From positions 3,348,001 through 3,412,000 of the forward strand of contig KQ964246.1 of the NCBI GenBank assembly GCA_001566295.1: a DNA stretch of 64,000 bases, in the 5' to 3' direction. Made by a program: the position numbers and the translations under genes. This document shows positions 11,363 through 20,649 of this stretch, piece after piece. The DNA is from Microdochium bolleyi. Taxonomy: Eukaryota; Ascomycota; Sordariomycetes; Xylariales; Microdochiaceae. The notes below the pieces were generated by a model, which searched no databases, was not told the DNA's origin, and saw only the letters and a list, made by a program, of their open reading frames with translations. The number at the start of each line of letters is the position of its first letter. Position 1 is the stretch's first letter.

Positions 11363-12754
11363 ATGGCAGCCGACCCCGCGCGGGTCGCCGCAGCACTGCT
11401 CGCGCGATGCAATGCCACCGGTGCTCTCGAGCTGGTCTCCTGCCGCAAGGTCCAGACGCTCTGGGCCGGATACGGGTTCATCTGCGAAGTCAAGGCTGTC
11501 CGGAAGACGCCCGACGGGAGGGAGGAGCAGGTGCCGCTGATCTTGAAGCTGATCTCGCCGCCGCCGCAGCAAACCAAGACGGAGAGCGACGAGGGACATT
11601 TGCGCAAGATGCTGAGCTACGAGGTCGAGCGGTACTTCTACAGCACTATCGCGCCGAGCCTGCGCGAGAGGGACGGGGTCGCGGTGGCGGAGTGCTGGGC
11701 TACCACTGCGACGCCGATGACGTCCCCGGCTTCTACGACGGCTGCGGAGCAAAAGGACGGCGTGCAGGATCCTGCCCTGCACGGCGTACTCGCGATACTG
11801 ATGACGGATCTGCGCATCGAATTCCCCATCTCCGGAGAAAAGAGGTCTGAGCTGAGCGAGCGGCAGGTACATGCTGCCATCGACTGGCTCGCGAGGTTCC
11901 ACGGGAGCACGTGGGCCCGGTCACGCACGGAGAAGCTTGGCGAGCTGGTCCTCCCGCCGCTCGAGGAAGCTGAGCGGAGGCGAGCAAAGTCAACGGGGAC
12001 GATCGGCTCCAGAGTCTGGCTGAATGGCGGATACACATATCTCGCGACCCGGCGAAAGGAGTTCTCCAGCCTGCTAGACCAGCTCGACGAGGACGACGAA
12101 GACGAAGACGAGTGGGCATCAGCGCTGTGCCGTCCGCTCGGCAACCCACAAAAGGGATCACCAGCCAGCGGTGGTAAAGAACCTCCCTGCGTGGCTGAGA
12201 TGGTTGCGCGGGTGCTCGCCCCCAGTGGGGAACGGGACTGCGAGACACTCATCCACGGCGATGTCAAGTCGGAGAATCTCTTCACCACGGCGGGCCATGA
12301 GCGGGTCGCGTTCTTCGACTTCCAGTATGTCGGTCTGGGGCTGGGCGTGTGCGACCTGGCGAAGCTGTTCACGTGCTCTGTGCCGCTACACCTGCTTGTC
12401 GGAGGGCCGGCGGAGAAGAACAGAAGGCAAGCGAGTGCTGTTATTGAGCACGAGATGGGTATGGAGAAGGGGGAGGAGGTGCTGCTGAGGAGATATCACG
12501 ACTTGCTGCTGGCTGTGGAAGCCACACCACAAGGGACACAGGGTACGCAAGGGAAGAAAGTGTACGACTGGGACTTGTTTGTCAGGCACTGGGAAACGGC
12601 ACTCGTGGACTGGCATCGGTTCCAGGTATCCTGGGGACAGTGGGGGAACGTCGACTGGCTCGAGGCAAGAGTGCGGGCTGTGTTGAGAGATGAGGGATGG
12701 AGGGCGTGGCTGCGAGATGCTTTCGACGAAAGTTGTTCGAAGCCGGCATCATGA
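11363..12754 (+). CDS. CHK kinase-like / aminoglycoside phosphotransferase-fold protein
   Basis: This intronless gene encodes 463 aa with the protein-kinase-like fold of the choline-kinase, APH and ecdysteroid-kinase-like group. The N-lobe lysine is probably in LILKLI (about residue 58). The catalytic loop is HGDVKSEN, with H298, D300 and N305, and the metal-binding motif is DFQ at 319-321, followed by GVCDLAKLF. The order and spacing (HGD, about 20 residues, DFQ) match CHK-type kinases. An acidic insert (DEDDEDEDE) lies between the lobes. The substrate is unknown; relatives phosphorylate small alcohols or amines. No signal peptide or membrane segment is seen, so a cytosolic enzyme is likely. 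The start at 11363 is the first ATG giving the full N-lobe. Confidence 0.85.
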   Translation: MAADPARVAAALLARCNATGALELVSCRKVQTLWAGYGFICEVKAVRKTPDGREEQVPLILKLISPPPQQTKTESDEGHLRKMLSYEVERYFYSTIAPSLRERDGVAVAECWATTATPMTSPASTTAAEQKDGVQDPALHGVLAILMTDLRIEFPISGEKRSELSERQVHAAIDWLARFHGSTWARSRTEKLGELVLPPLEEAERRRAKSTGTIGSRVWLNGGYTYLATRRKEFSSLLDQLDEDDEDEDEWASALCRPLGNPQKGSPASGGKEPPCVAEMVARVLAPSGERDCETLIHGDVKSENLFTTAGHERVAFFDFQYVGLGLGVCDLAKLFTCSVPLHLLVGGPAEKNRRQASAVIEHEMGMEKGEEVLLRRYHDLLLAVEATPQGTQGTQGKKVYDWDLFVRHWETALVDWHRFQVSWGQWGNVDWLEARVRAVLRDEGWRAWLRDAFDESCSKPAS

Positions 12755-13507
12755 TCGTAGCGTTGGGGATGGATTGGATCATAGAGATAGAAAATTGAAC
12801 ACCCTAGGATAGATCTAAATCACGTGGCACCCGACTGGTCCGATCTCATGAACAAAATAGTTTAGGAAATTTCATTCTCACGAAGCAAATACTACATGGT
12901 CGGTTTACAGAATGGACTAATAAGTATCGTGGTTCAAAACTTGTATACTCGGAAGTCGTTGAGAATGAATACCAAGAGTAGCCAGCCCGGGCTGCGGAGT
13001 AAGAGGATCTCTTGGAAATGACTGTTGTTCAAGGATCCTCTCAAATATTGAACCATCGATATTGTCAAACATATCTTTGTGTATCCATTAGTTGTAGTCC
13101 GCAGCACCCAAGACGGATTTCCGGCAGTCTCACGCCACCCCACAAAGACGTTGACAGGGTTCCCCGCAGACCACACTTGGGTCTTCCGCGTTCCTGAGTC
13201 AACAAGGAGCGATAACATGAACATACATGAACGGCACATGCAACATCTCCCAGCATAGCACGCGGAGATGATTGCTGTTCTAGACAACGACACGTATTCT
13301 GACTGGCCCAGTATCCCCGGACCACACCGAGTGCCCAAATCAGACCACAACACTGGGCTTGCAGCGTGAACGAACACCCGGCAAAGGACGCCACCCATTG
13401 CATGAGCGTCCATCTACACCCAGGCGTCGAGTGCCAGAGCAAGCCAGCATAGGTCCCTCAAAACCATTCTTCACCAATTACCAAGCTAAGCTCATGCATA
13501 CAGGACA
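12755..13507. other. Intergenic, promoter side of the GH43 gene
   Basis: I see no supportable gene. Two overlapping minus-strand frames (12934-13413 and 13065-13442) have no family resemblance and a Cys/Trp/Ser-rich composition typical of chance frames. Confidence 0.4.
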
Positions 13508-15343
13508 ATGCAGGCTGTCCTCGGCTTGGCCACGCCGGACGCGTTCCACCCCGCGCCCGCGGCAGCAGGATTCCCATCTCTCGCAGGTTCGCTGGGCCAA
13601 ACGGTGATCATGCCGCCCTCCCTCCCACCGCCACAGACCACCGTTCCAGACTACACCACCTCGGAGGCCGGCAACCCCTTCGCCGCCGGGTGGTACGCCG
13701 ACCCGGACGCGGCCTTCTACGAGGGCGAGTACTGGGTCTTCCCGACCGCCTCCCTCCCCTACGAGCAGCAGACGTACCTCGACGCCTTCTCCTCGCCAGA
13801 CTTGGTCCACTGGACCAAGCATCCCCGCATCCTCACCGCCGAGTCTGTCCCCTGGGCGCACAAGGCCGTCTGGGCGCCCGCCCCGATCGCGCGGAACGGC
13901 AAGTACTACCTCTACTTCGGCGCCAACGACATCCAGCGCGACGAGATCAAGGACGGCAAAGTCGGCGGGATCGGGGTCGCGGTGGCGGAGAGGCCGGGCG
14001 GGCCGTACAAGGACGCGCTGGGACGGCCGCTGATCGGCGACTTCCACAACGGCGCACAGCCGATCGACCAGGCGGTGTTCATCGACCACGAGAAAGACGG
14101 GCAGGCGTACATGTACTACGGCGGGCATGGGCATGCGAACGTGGTGAAGCTCAACGAGGACATGATTTCTCTGGGTCACTTTGACAATCCTCAAGATGGC
14201 AACAGCAGCGAGCACTACGGCGGCGAGGGCAAGAAGGAGGTGTTCCGGGAGATAACGCCCGCCAATTACACCGAGGGCTCGCTCCTGTTCACCCGCAAGG
14301 GCGTGTACTACTACATGTGGTCCGAGGGCGACTGGACGGGGCCCAACTACTCGGTGTCGTACGCCATGTCGCGCGAGTCCGCTCTGGGCCCTTTCAGCAG
14401 TGGTAGCGGCGGGAGGGTGCTGGAACAGGATCTCGCCGTGGCCCGGGGCAGCGGGCACAACGGCGTCATCAACGTCCCCGGCACGGACATCTGGTACATT
14501 GTGTACCACCGCCGCCCGCTGAGCGAGACGGACGGGAACCACCGCGTCGTCTGCTACGACCGGATGTACTTTGACGACAGCGAGGAGGGACAGGGGCGGA
14601 TACTGCCGGTGCAGATGCTCGTGAAGGACAATTTTGCGGATGGGGACATGATTGCGTGGAAGACCCTCGACCGTCGCCTTATTGAATACGGTGACGACGA
14701 TGATGATGAAGGGGAGATGGCAGAGGGACAACAAGGGAAGTGGCAGGTCGTCGACCACAGGCTCGCCGGGGAGAACACCCGACGTGGCGCCGTCACGATG
14801 GCGATGCTCGACACGAACTTTACGGATCTCAGCTTTGACGCGACCATCTGGTTCCCATCCTCCGATGATATAGCTACGGGCGATGGGAACGACAAGTCGT
14901 CAGGACAACTCATCTTCCGCGCCCAAGGTAGTGTTCGGGACGGGTACTCGCAGTACACCGGGGTCGCCGTCCGCCCGTATCGCAATGGCGAGGGCGGGAC
15001 GGTAATAGAAGTCCGGATATATGATTACTACGAGGGGACAACAGAGGTCTTGGCCGAGGAGACCATCGGGGCCAATACTGCTTCTGAGGGAAGTCATGAT
15101 CCGCTAGAAATCAGGGTGCGAGTTGTCGCCACAGGGAACAAGATCGCCGTGGCACCTTGGACAATACGTCTTAAGAAGGATACAGAGTCGGGGCGGGAAG
15201 ACGAACAGATGGTGTTGAGTGTTACACTCGGTGAGCAGCAGCAGCAGCAGCACTTCAAGCCTGGGGCGAATGGCGTTGCGGTGGAGGGGAGGTTGAAGGG
15301 CATCAGGTTTGGGAATATCATGGTTGCACATGCCCCTCCCTAG
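13508..15343 (+). CDS. Glycoside hydrolase family 43-type enzyme with C-terminal beta-sandwich domain
   Basis: The single exon encodes 611 aa. The five-bladed beta-propeller of GH43 spans about residues 55-375. The three expected acidic residues are present: base Asp65 (YADPDA), pKa-modulating Asp187 (PIDQAVF) and acid Glu256 (TEGSLLF). A C-terminal domain of about 210 residues starts near VKDNFADGD and resembles the concanavalin-like modules attached to other GH43 enzymes. GH43 members release arabinose or xylose from plant polysaccharides; the exact substrate is not readable here. The first 20 residues (MQAVLGLATP) lack the basic and long hydrophobic parts of a normal signal peptide, and an in-frame stop at 13487 blocks a simple upstream start. 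Either an upstream exon was missed or the protein is not classically secreted. Confidence 0.88.
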   Translation: MQAVLGLATPDAFHPAPAAAGFPSLAGSLGQTVIMPPSLPPPQTTVPDYTTSEAGNPFAAGWYADPDAAFYEGEYWVFPTASLPYEQQTYLDAFSSPDLVHWTKHPRILTAESVPWAHKAVWAPAPIARNGKYYLYFGANDIQRDEIKDGKVGGIGVAVAERPGGPYKDALGRPLIGDFHNGAQPIDQAVFIDHEKDGQAYMYYGGHGHANVVKLNEDMISLGHFDNPQDGNSSEHYGGEGKKEVFREITPANYTEGSLLFTRKGVYYYMWSEGDWTGPNYSVSYAMSRESALGPFSSGSGGRVLEQDLAVARGSGHNGVINVPGTDIWYIVYHRRPLSETDGNHRVVCYDRMYFDDSEEGQGRILPVQMLVKDNFADGDMIAWKTLDRRLIEYGDDDDDEGEMAEGQQGKWQVVDHRLAGENTRRGAVTMAMLDTNFTDLSFDATIWFPSSDDIATGDGNDKSSGQLIFRAQGSVRDGYSQYTGVAVRPYRNGEGGTVIEVRIYDYYEGTTEVLAEETIGANTASEGSHDPLEIRVRVVATGNKIAVAPWTIRLKKDTESGREDEQMVLSVTLGEQQQQQHFKPGANGVAVEGRLKGIRFGNIMVAHAPP

Positions 15344-15667
15344 ACGATGGCCTGGAATGAGCGCTCACGCGTGAGTTTGCTCGAAGTCACAGTTGACAGA
15401 AAACTATAATCATGTTGGATCATCGAAGGAGATACCCATCTGCTTCGGTGGAAGTTCAGTTCTATTCAGCAATGCTCTAGAATACAAATAATGAGTGGAG
15501 AAACACTCTCTCCTGGTGTTAAAAAGGGAAAAGCGAAAGGCAAACAACGCTTATCTCCAGTCACTAGTAGTGTACATATAGCAAGTATTAGAAAGGCAGA
15601 AAAGTCCACGGGCTGAGAAGCACAGACCGCCAAGGAAATCCCCGTCGGTGACTTGGTCCTTGCCTCT
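15344..15667. other. Short spacer between convergent genes
   Basis: This 324-bp spacer separates the stops of the GH43 gene (plus) and the FAD monooxygenase (minus). It holds a 12-bp palindrome, CTCACGCGTGAG at 15364-15375, and nothing else I can name. Confidence 0.4.
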
Positions 15668-17491
15668 TTACATGCCCGGCCTGCCGAGACTCTCCAGTAG
15701 CGCATCCAGCTCAGATAGATATCCTATGTGCGCTACGTAAAGGTCAGGCCGCACGAATACATACCCGGGCTGGTCGCAGAACCCGTACTGTTCGTGCAGC
15801 GTGCCGGTGGCGTCGACGTCCAGGTACGTGTGCTCTCCGTGCCTCGCGGTCTCGGGCAGCCCCGCGGTAGCCGTTTCTGTATATACGAGGTGCACGTCGG
15901 CATGGCTGCTGTTGTTGTCCGAAGCCGCAGCGGCAGCCCTGAGGAACCGCTCCTTGGCGTCTTCGAGCGCCGTGTGCATCGCTGCCGCGTGGCCACCCGC
16001 CCCGGAGAAGAGCAGCAGGTTATGCCTGTCCCCAGCGAGGGCTCTCAGGAGCCACTTCTCCTGCTCCTGCTCGACTCCTTTCGCGGCCTGCTGCGAGGCC
16101 AGAAGAGCAATCTTCCCGTCCGGCGCGCGATACCCGCCGAGCACCGGACGACTGCGACCCGCGGCCGTTCCGCTCCGTGCCGCCGCAAACTGCGGGCCGC
16201 TGCCGACGAGGGGGCTACGCGCGTACCGGATCGCGAGCTGCGTCATGAACCGGAAGCTGTGCGCCTGGCTCTCCGGCGACACGGCGGCGGCGCGCGGCAG
16301 GATCCAGGGCAGAATGGTGTTGCGCAGGAACAGGAACGCGCGGTTGTCCCAGGTCAGCCAGGTGAAGGCGCGGTCCGTCGAGGCGAGCAGCCTGCGCCCG
16401 ACCGGGTGCCGCTCGGTGTGGTAGCTGTCGAGCAGGGTGTCGATGTCCTCCATCTCCTGTTTATCTTGCGCGGATACCTTGGCTAGTTGAAGAGCGGTGG
16501 CTAACTTCCACCCCAGGTTCACCGCGTCGCTGATGCCCGTGTTCATCCCTTGCCCGCCGGCGGGGGAGTGCAGGTGCGCGGCGTCGCCCGCGACGAACAG
16601 CCGGCCCTCGCGGTACCTGTTCACGCCGCGGTGGTGCAGGCGGTAGCGCGTCGTCCAGACCGGGTCGTGCAGCGTGCCGAAGCCAGGGCACATGTGGTCC
16701 ATGTAGTCCTGGAAGTCCTGGAGGGTGGGCTGCTCGTGCTCGTTGCTTGTCGCCCACTTGCCGGCGCGCGACGCGACGAGGCGCATCATCCCGTCGCCTT
16801 TGAGCGGGATCATGACGAGCAGGCCGTCGCCGAAGCAGAAGTGGAAGCGGTCCGTGGCCTTGCAGCTGGGACCGGGGCGGACGTGGGTGTCGCAGAGGGT
16901 GAAGTCTTGCTGGTAAGGCGCGCCCTCGAAGGTCATGGTGGGACACGAGTGCCGGACCACGCTGTGCGCACCGTCTGCGCCGACGACGTACTTGCAGCGC
17001 AGGATAGTGTCGTTGGTGTTGGTGGCCGGAGAAGGAGAAGGCTTGCTCATCGTCACGGTGACCCCAGTGGCGTCCTGCTGGATGTCCTTGACCGTGACGC
17101 CGCGCTCAGGCTCGATGCCGTATACTTCTCTGAGGCGGGTGAGGAGCACGCGCTCCGTCTCGCCCTGGGCAATGAAAATAGGTGAGGCACGCGCGCAGCC
17201 TTTGACAAGGGAAGTGATGTCGGGGAGGTCGACGGCGGTGACCTGCTTGCCGTTGATGAAGACCGAGGCGCCCCCGGGGGTGAAGCCTGCGGCTATGAGC
17301 TCGTCGCGGACGCCGTGACGGGTGAGCAGCTCGAGAGGGCGGGCGTGGAGAACGAGGGCCTTGGACTGGACGCTGGGCGCGTCGGCCTTGTCGACGAGGC
17401 GGAAGTTGACGCCGCGCGAGGCAAGCTCGAGGGCCATGGTGAGGCCGGTCGGGCCGGCCCCTATGACGAGGACGTCGGTTTTTTGTTGCAT
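15668..17491 (-). CDS. Class A FAD-dependent aromatic monooxygenase
   Basis: This 607-aa single-exon protein belongs to the p-hydroxybenzoate hydroxylase fold group (PF01494). It shows the three FAD motifs in order: GAGPTG at 11-16, the DG motif around Asp173 (GADGAHS), and the GD motif around Asp303 (VAGDAAHLHSPAGGQG). After about residue 440 the C-terminal part resembles the thioredoxin-like dimerisation domain of pentachlorophenol monooxygenase and phenol hydroxylase, with the motif YVFVRPD near the end. The likely reaction is NAD(P)H-dependent hydroxylation of a phenolic or polyketide substrate. The neighbours do not make a recognisable biosynthetic cluster, so a catabolic or detoxifying role is as likely as a biosynthetic one. 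An inverted-repeat region lies about 0.5 kb upstream. Confidence 0.92.
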   Translation of the reverse strand: MQQKTDVLVIGAGPTGLTMALELASRGVNFRLVDKADAPSVQSKALVLHARPLELLTRHGVRDELIAAGFTPGGASVFINGKQVTAVDLPDITSLVKGCARASPIFIAQGETERVLLTRLREVYGIEPERGVTVKDIQQDATGVTVTMSKPSPSPATNTNDTILRCKYVVGADGAHSVVRHSCPTMTFEGAPYQQDFTLCDTHVRPGPSCKATDRFHFCFGDGLLVMIPLKGDGMMRLVASRAGKWATSNEHEQPTLQDFQDYMDHMCPGFGTLHDPVWTTRYRLHHRGVNRYREGRLFVAGDAAHLHSPAGGQGMNTGISDAVNLGWKLATALQLAKVSAQDKQEMEDIDTLLDSYHTERHPVGRRLLASTDRAFTWLTWDNRAFLFLRNTILPWILPRAAAVSPESQAHSFRFMTQLAIRYARSPLVGSGPQFAAARSGTAAGRSRPVLGGYRAPDGKIALLASQQAAKGVEQEQEKWLLRALAGDRHNLLLFSGAGGHAAAMHTALEDAKERFLRAAAAASDNNSSHADVHLVYTETATAGLPETARHGEHTYLDVDATGTLHEQYGFCDQPGYVFVRPDLYVAHIGYLSELDALLESLGRPGM

Positions 17492-19235
17492 GGTTGGTAG
17501 GGGCGACCAGGACGGGATTGTTGCTGAGTAACGTTCCGGGGCGATGAAGTAGTGTTTTGAGCGGAAGGTTCAAGGTCGAATGTGTCGAGTGGTGTTTCTC
17601 TGCGATGAACAAGGCAAGACCATCTTGGCCTGTGCTGCATTCAAACAGTGACAGCCGGCATTTTATACTGTAGTCTGATGTCGGCGTCGGCGTTGGCGTT
17701 GTCGTAACCTGTATTGCGCACAAGTAAGCGATGCCGAGTAGCAGTGGTGGGCCATTGTGAGGTCGGCTCGCTGTCCGAGATGCTCCGTGGCATTGCAGCG
17801 AGTGTGTCTGTGACTGTGAGCAGCCCGGTGATGGCAGCAATGGAGGGGCGTCGCTGTCAGCACGGAAGCAGCAGGAAACGGACAAACTGAGGCGTGGTGA
17901 TGCTTGGCCGTGACACGGCAAGCGATGTCCACTCAATAGATGACCTTTAGCTGCCTCAGGCCGGCGATCGGTGGTTCGCGTCGCCGACCCGCCGACCGCG
18001 ATCCACTCTTCGCCGTGGGCGAAAGGCGGGGGTTGGCGGGGCTCGGCCGGCCGAGAGCGGGTCGGCGGAGCAAGGCCCCGTTGAGACCGCGAGCATGACG
18101 GGCGTAGCTACGCGTAGGTAGCTGGCAGCCAGCCTTCTCTGCGGGATGCATCCTTACGTCCGCCAATCTGGGCCATCAATACGTCAGCAAGACAGTACCG
18201 GGCCCCCCAGCACTCATCGCTGTGACTCTGCCAAGGAATAGCAAGAGACCGTCAAGACATCAAATGCTCAGCTCCGAATGGTGGGTTAATGTTGCCCTCC
18301 CCCTAGCATTGTCCGCTGGAATCCTCGCCGTCTGCATTAGTTTGTCCCATGGGTCCCAAGTCCCACCGCAGTCTGGAAGTCCTTGATATGTCTCCGGAGA
18401 TACCACGACATCACTGCGCCCATTTCAGCCATCCCAAGCCATCGTGGACAGATCCAATTTCCGGCGGCTTGCATTCATGGCACCGCGTAACCCGGCTTCG
18501 CCAATGAGTCCTCACAACGCAAAATCATTGCGTCTTCCAATTAACAAATGAGGGCAACCCCCGTACTTGGGACGACTGGGTTCCTGAGGAAAGGGTGTGG
18601 CTGACGCTTGTGTGCACCTGCACCATGCATGCGCTCGCATCGACTCGGAACTTTTGCTTATTCCACCTGCAGCCACGTGCTGGCGAGTTTGACACTGTGA
18701 GACGCCACGTGAGGAAGTGCTGGCCGGAAGAGTGCTCCGACGTTACGACATGTCACTTGAGCACAGGTCGGGGAAGAAGGCGCCTAGGCCTCTAAGAGTC
18801 TCACGTACGTGCGTGGCTGCTGGCGCAGCGAGGCTGAATTGCCACAAAATGGGGAGGCTGGATGGAGGCCTGGAGTGGCAGTCACATCTGACTACTCGCA
18901 AGTGCCTGGAGGTCAATTTGTCATGACCGGAGAAGTTCCCTCTGTGAAGGTAGTAGCAAGAGTCGGAGACTGAAGGATCACCCCGGGCCAGTGCCTGGAG
19001 GCTCTGCGAAGTGAGGAGGAATTTTGGCGAAGGAGCAAGGTCGTGCACTCCCAGACGCTGATGTGTGCCAGAGTGCCTCAAATGCTGTATGATACAATTC
19101 AAGCTATGTAACGAGAACGTGATATGAACAGAAATCTGCACAAGAAAATGGCCGAGAACTCCGACAAAGACCCCCAATAAGGAAAACAGTGACAAGGGAA
19201 CCGAAAGAACGCATCTTATATCCATGAAACCCTCT
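17492..19235. other. Intergenic, 1.7 kb
   Basis: This is the promoter side of the FAD monooxygenase and the 3' side of the BTB gene. It contains GGCGTC/GGCGTT-type short repeats near 17680-17705, a GC-rich block with nested inverted repeats at 17982-18067, and the palindrome CTACGCGTAG at 18108-18117. No reading frame looks real. Confidence 0.45.
17982..18067. repeat. Nested inverted repeats in a GC-rich block
   Basis: Outer arms CGCCGACCCGC (17982-17992) and GCGGGTCGGCG (18057-18067) are exact 11-bp inverted copies. Inside lie a hairpin with a 6-bp stem and 3-nt loop (18009-18023) and a perfect 14-bp palindrome CTCGGCCGGCCGAG (18042-18055). The CGG/CCG triplets resemble Zn2Cys6 factor half-sites. 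Confidence 0.55.
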
Positions 19236-20649
19236 TCAGACAACCCTCCCCTGCGGCGGAAAGTCCCTCACCCACGCCGCCCGGCTCGCCTCCTCGGACA
19301 CAAAGTTGTACTTTGCCCTCAGCATCCGCGCGACCGCCTGCTCGGAGCCTTCCTCCTCGAGCAGCATCTTCTCGAGCTTGCGCACCTGGTCGCGGTACCG
19401 CCTCATGCTGGCCCCGCCCCGGCCCTTCTCCTCCTCCTCGAGGCTCTCGTCCGAGAATACCCCTCGGAAGTTGGGCGCGCGGTACCGGCCCCGCGACCGG
19501 ACGGCCTCGAGCAGGAAGAGCTGCCGCAGGGAGCGCTGCGGCAGGTTCGGCCCGCAGTACTCGAGCCGCACGGCGTCCATCAGGTGCTGCTCCCAGGGGT
19601 CCCCGGGGAGCCGGTGCCGCGTCTGCACGGCGATCTGCTTGAGCGCGGGCCGCTTGAGCAGCTCGACCGAGTACTTGTCCGCGAGGTAGAAGGCCTCGCA
19701 GGCCGCGGTGTAGATGTTGGTGGCCTTGGCCCACTTTGTGAGAGAGAAGTCTGGTTGTTCGTTTGTTGTGAGATGTTAGTTCGGGGTGTGGACTAGTGAT
19801 ATGGGGGAAGTCAAAATAGCGTGATACTGTGGATGTCGCGCTGTCCTCTGCTGCCTGCATGGAGCTACAGTTCACGATCTAAATTACGTACCTCCCGAGT
19901 ATATGAATTGGAGCAGGGACTCTATGTCGTCGGGGTTCTCCTCTGATACTGTGACGACTCTTTTCCCGGATTCCTTTGAGACGTCGGCGTAGTGTCAGTC
20001 GTCCATCTGAGTTCCACCTTATAATGAGCTGGTTCAGGGTTAACAAGACTTACATTAGACTCGCCGTTCAGAGCCTGGTCGAACCATGTTGATCGTGAGC
20101 ACACAATGAGGCTGTGGACCCGCCACGTCCGGCTGTGGCAGTGTATAGAGAAGTCTGAAAAGCGGCCAGTCTCTAAAAGTCTAGCAGGGCCGCCAACAAC
20201 TCCCCATTAGCTTTGCAGTTTCACTTTTTGGGGCACGAAAAGATAGACAGTACTTACTCGAGGTCCGAGCGAACGTAAGAGCCCGGCAGGTCCATGATGA
20301 TGTCGACCTCGCCGAACGGCGCGGTCTCGAGGATGCTCGACGTGCTGCTGCGTGCGGATAGGAGACCCATGACGAAGTCGACGATTGCTTTCAGCCCCTT
20401 GCGTGGTCTCTCCGGCTTGGTGTCAAAGTCGTATGCGCTGCTGCTGCTGCTGCTGCTGCTCTTGTGCTGCTTATGTGTGGCAGTGCCGTGTCGGTTCGAG
20501 CGTCTAGTCGAGCCAAGACGTCTCCCGTGCGTTATTGTTGTGGTGTAAGACTGACTTAGACTCCGTCGGACCTTGATGAGCTTGCTCGTCTGCGGCAGTT
20601 TCTCAGAGGGGTTGAGATAAGATCTTGTGCTCAGACTGCGGAGGATCAT
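19236..20649 (-). CDS. BTB/POZ domain protein
   Basis: Four exons on the minus strand, 20649-20258, 20132-20054, 19973-19892 and 19750-19236, give 355 aa. The exons join in phase. The introns are 125, 80 and 141 nt, and the last two carry CTGAC and CTAAC branch sites. The spliced middle reads as a BTB fold: SDLDRTWRVHSLIVCSRSTWF, then ALNG, ESGKRVVTV, ENPDDIESLLQFIYSGD, and LADKYSVELLKRPAL (about residues 120-230). The N-terminal 110 residues are basic and Ser-rich, with eight consecutive Ser encoded by an AGC repeat. BTB domains mediate dimerisation or Cullin-3 binding; no partner domain such as Kelch, MATH or a zinc finger is present, so its role is unknown. The first junction is the least certain. 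The start at 20649 is the first ATG of the frame. Confidence 0.8.

Noticed and set aside
11210..12372. Long minus-strand frames opposite the CHK kinase gene (230 and 244 codons)
   Set aside because: They are antisense shadows of a GC-rich gene whose plus-strand frame carries intact kinase motifs.
12934..13442. Two overlapping minus-strand frames of 125-159 codons
   Set aside because: They shadow each other, lack family motifs and lie in the GH43 promoter region.
15364..15375. Palindrome CTCACGCGTGAG just after the GH43 stop
   Set aside because: A 12-bp palindrome is expected many times by chance in 64 kb and hairpins do not terminate transcription by RNA polymerase II.
18743..19243. Minus-strand 166-codon frame with a hydrophobic start
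   Set aside because: It begins at the end of the BTB gene on the same strand and is most likely 3' untranslated sequence.
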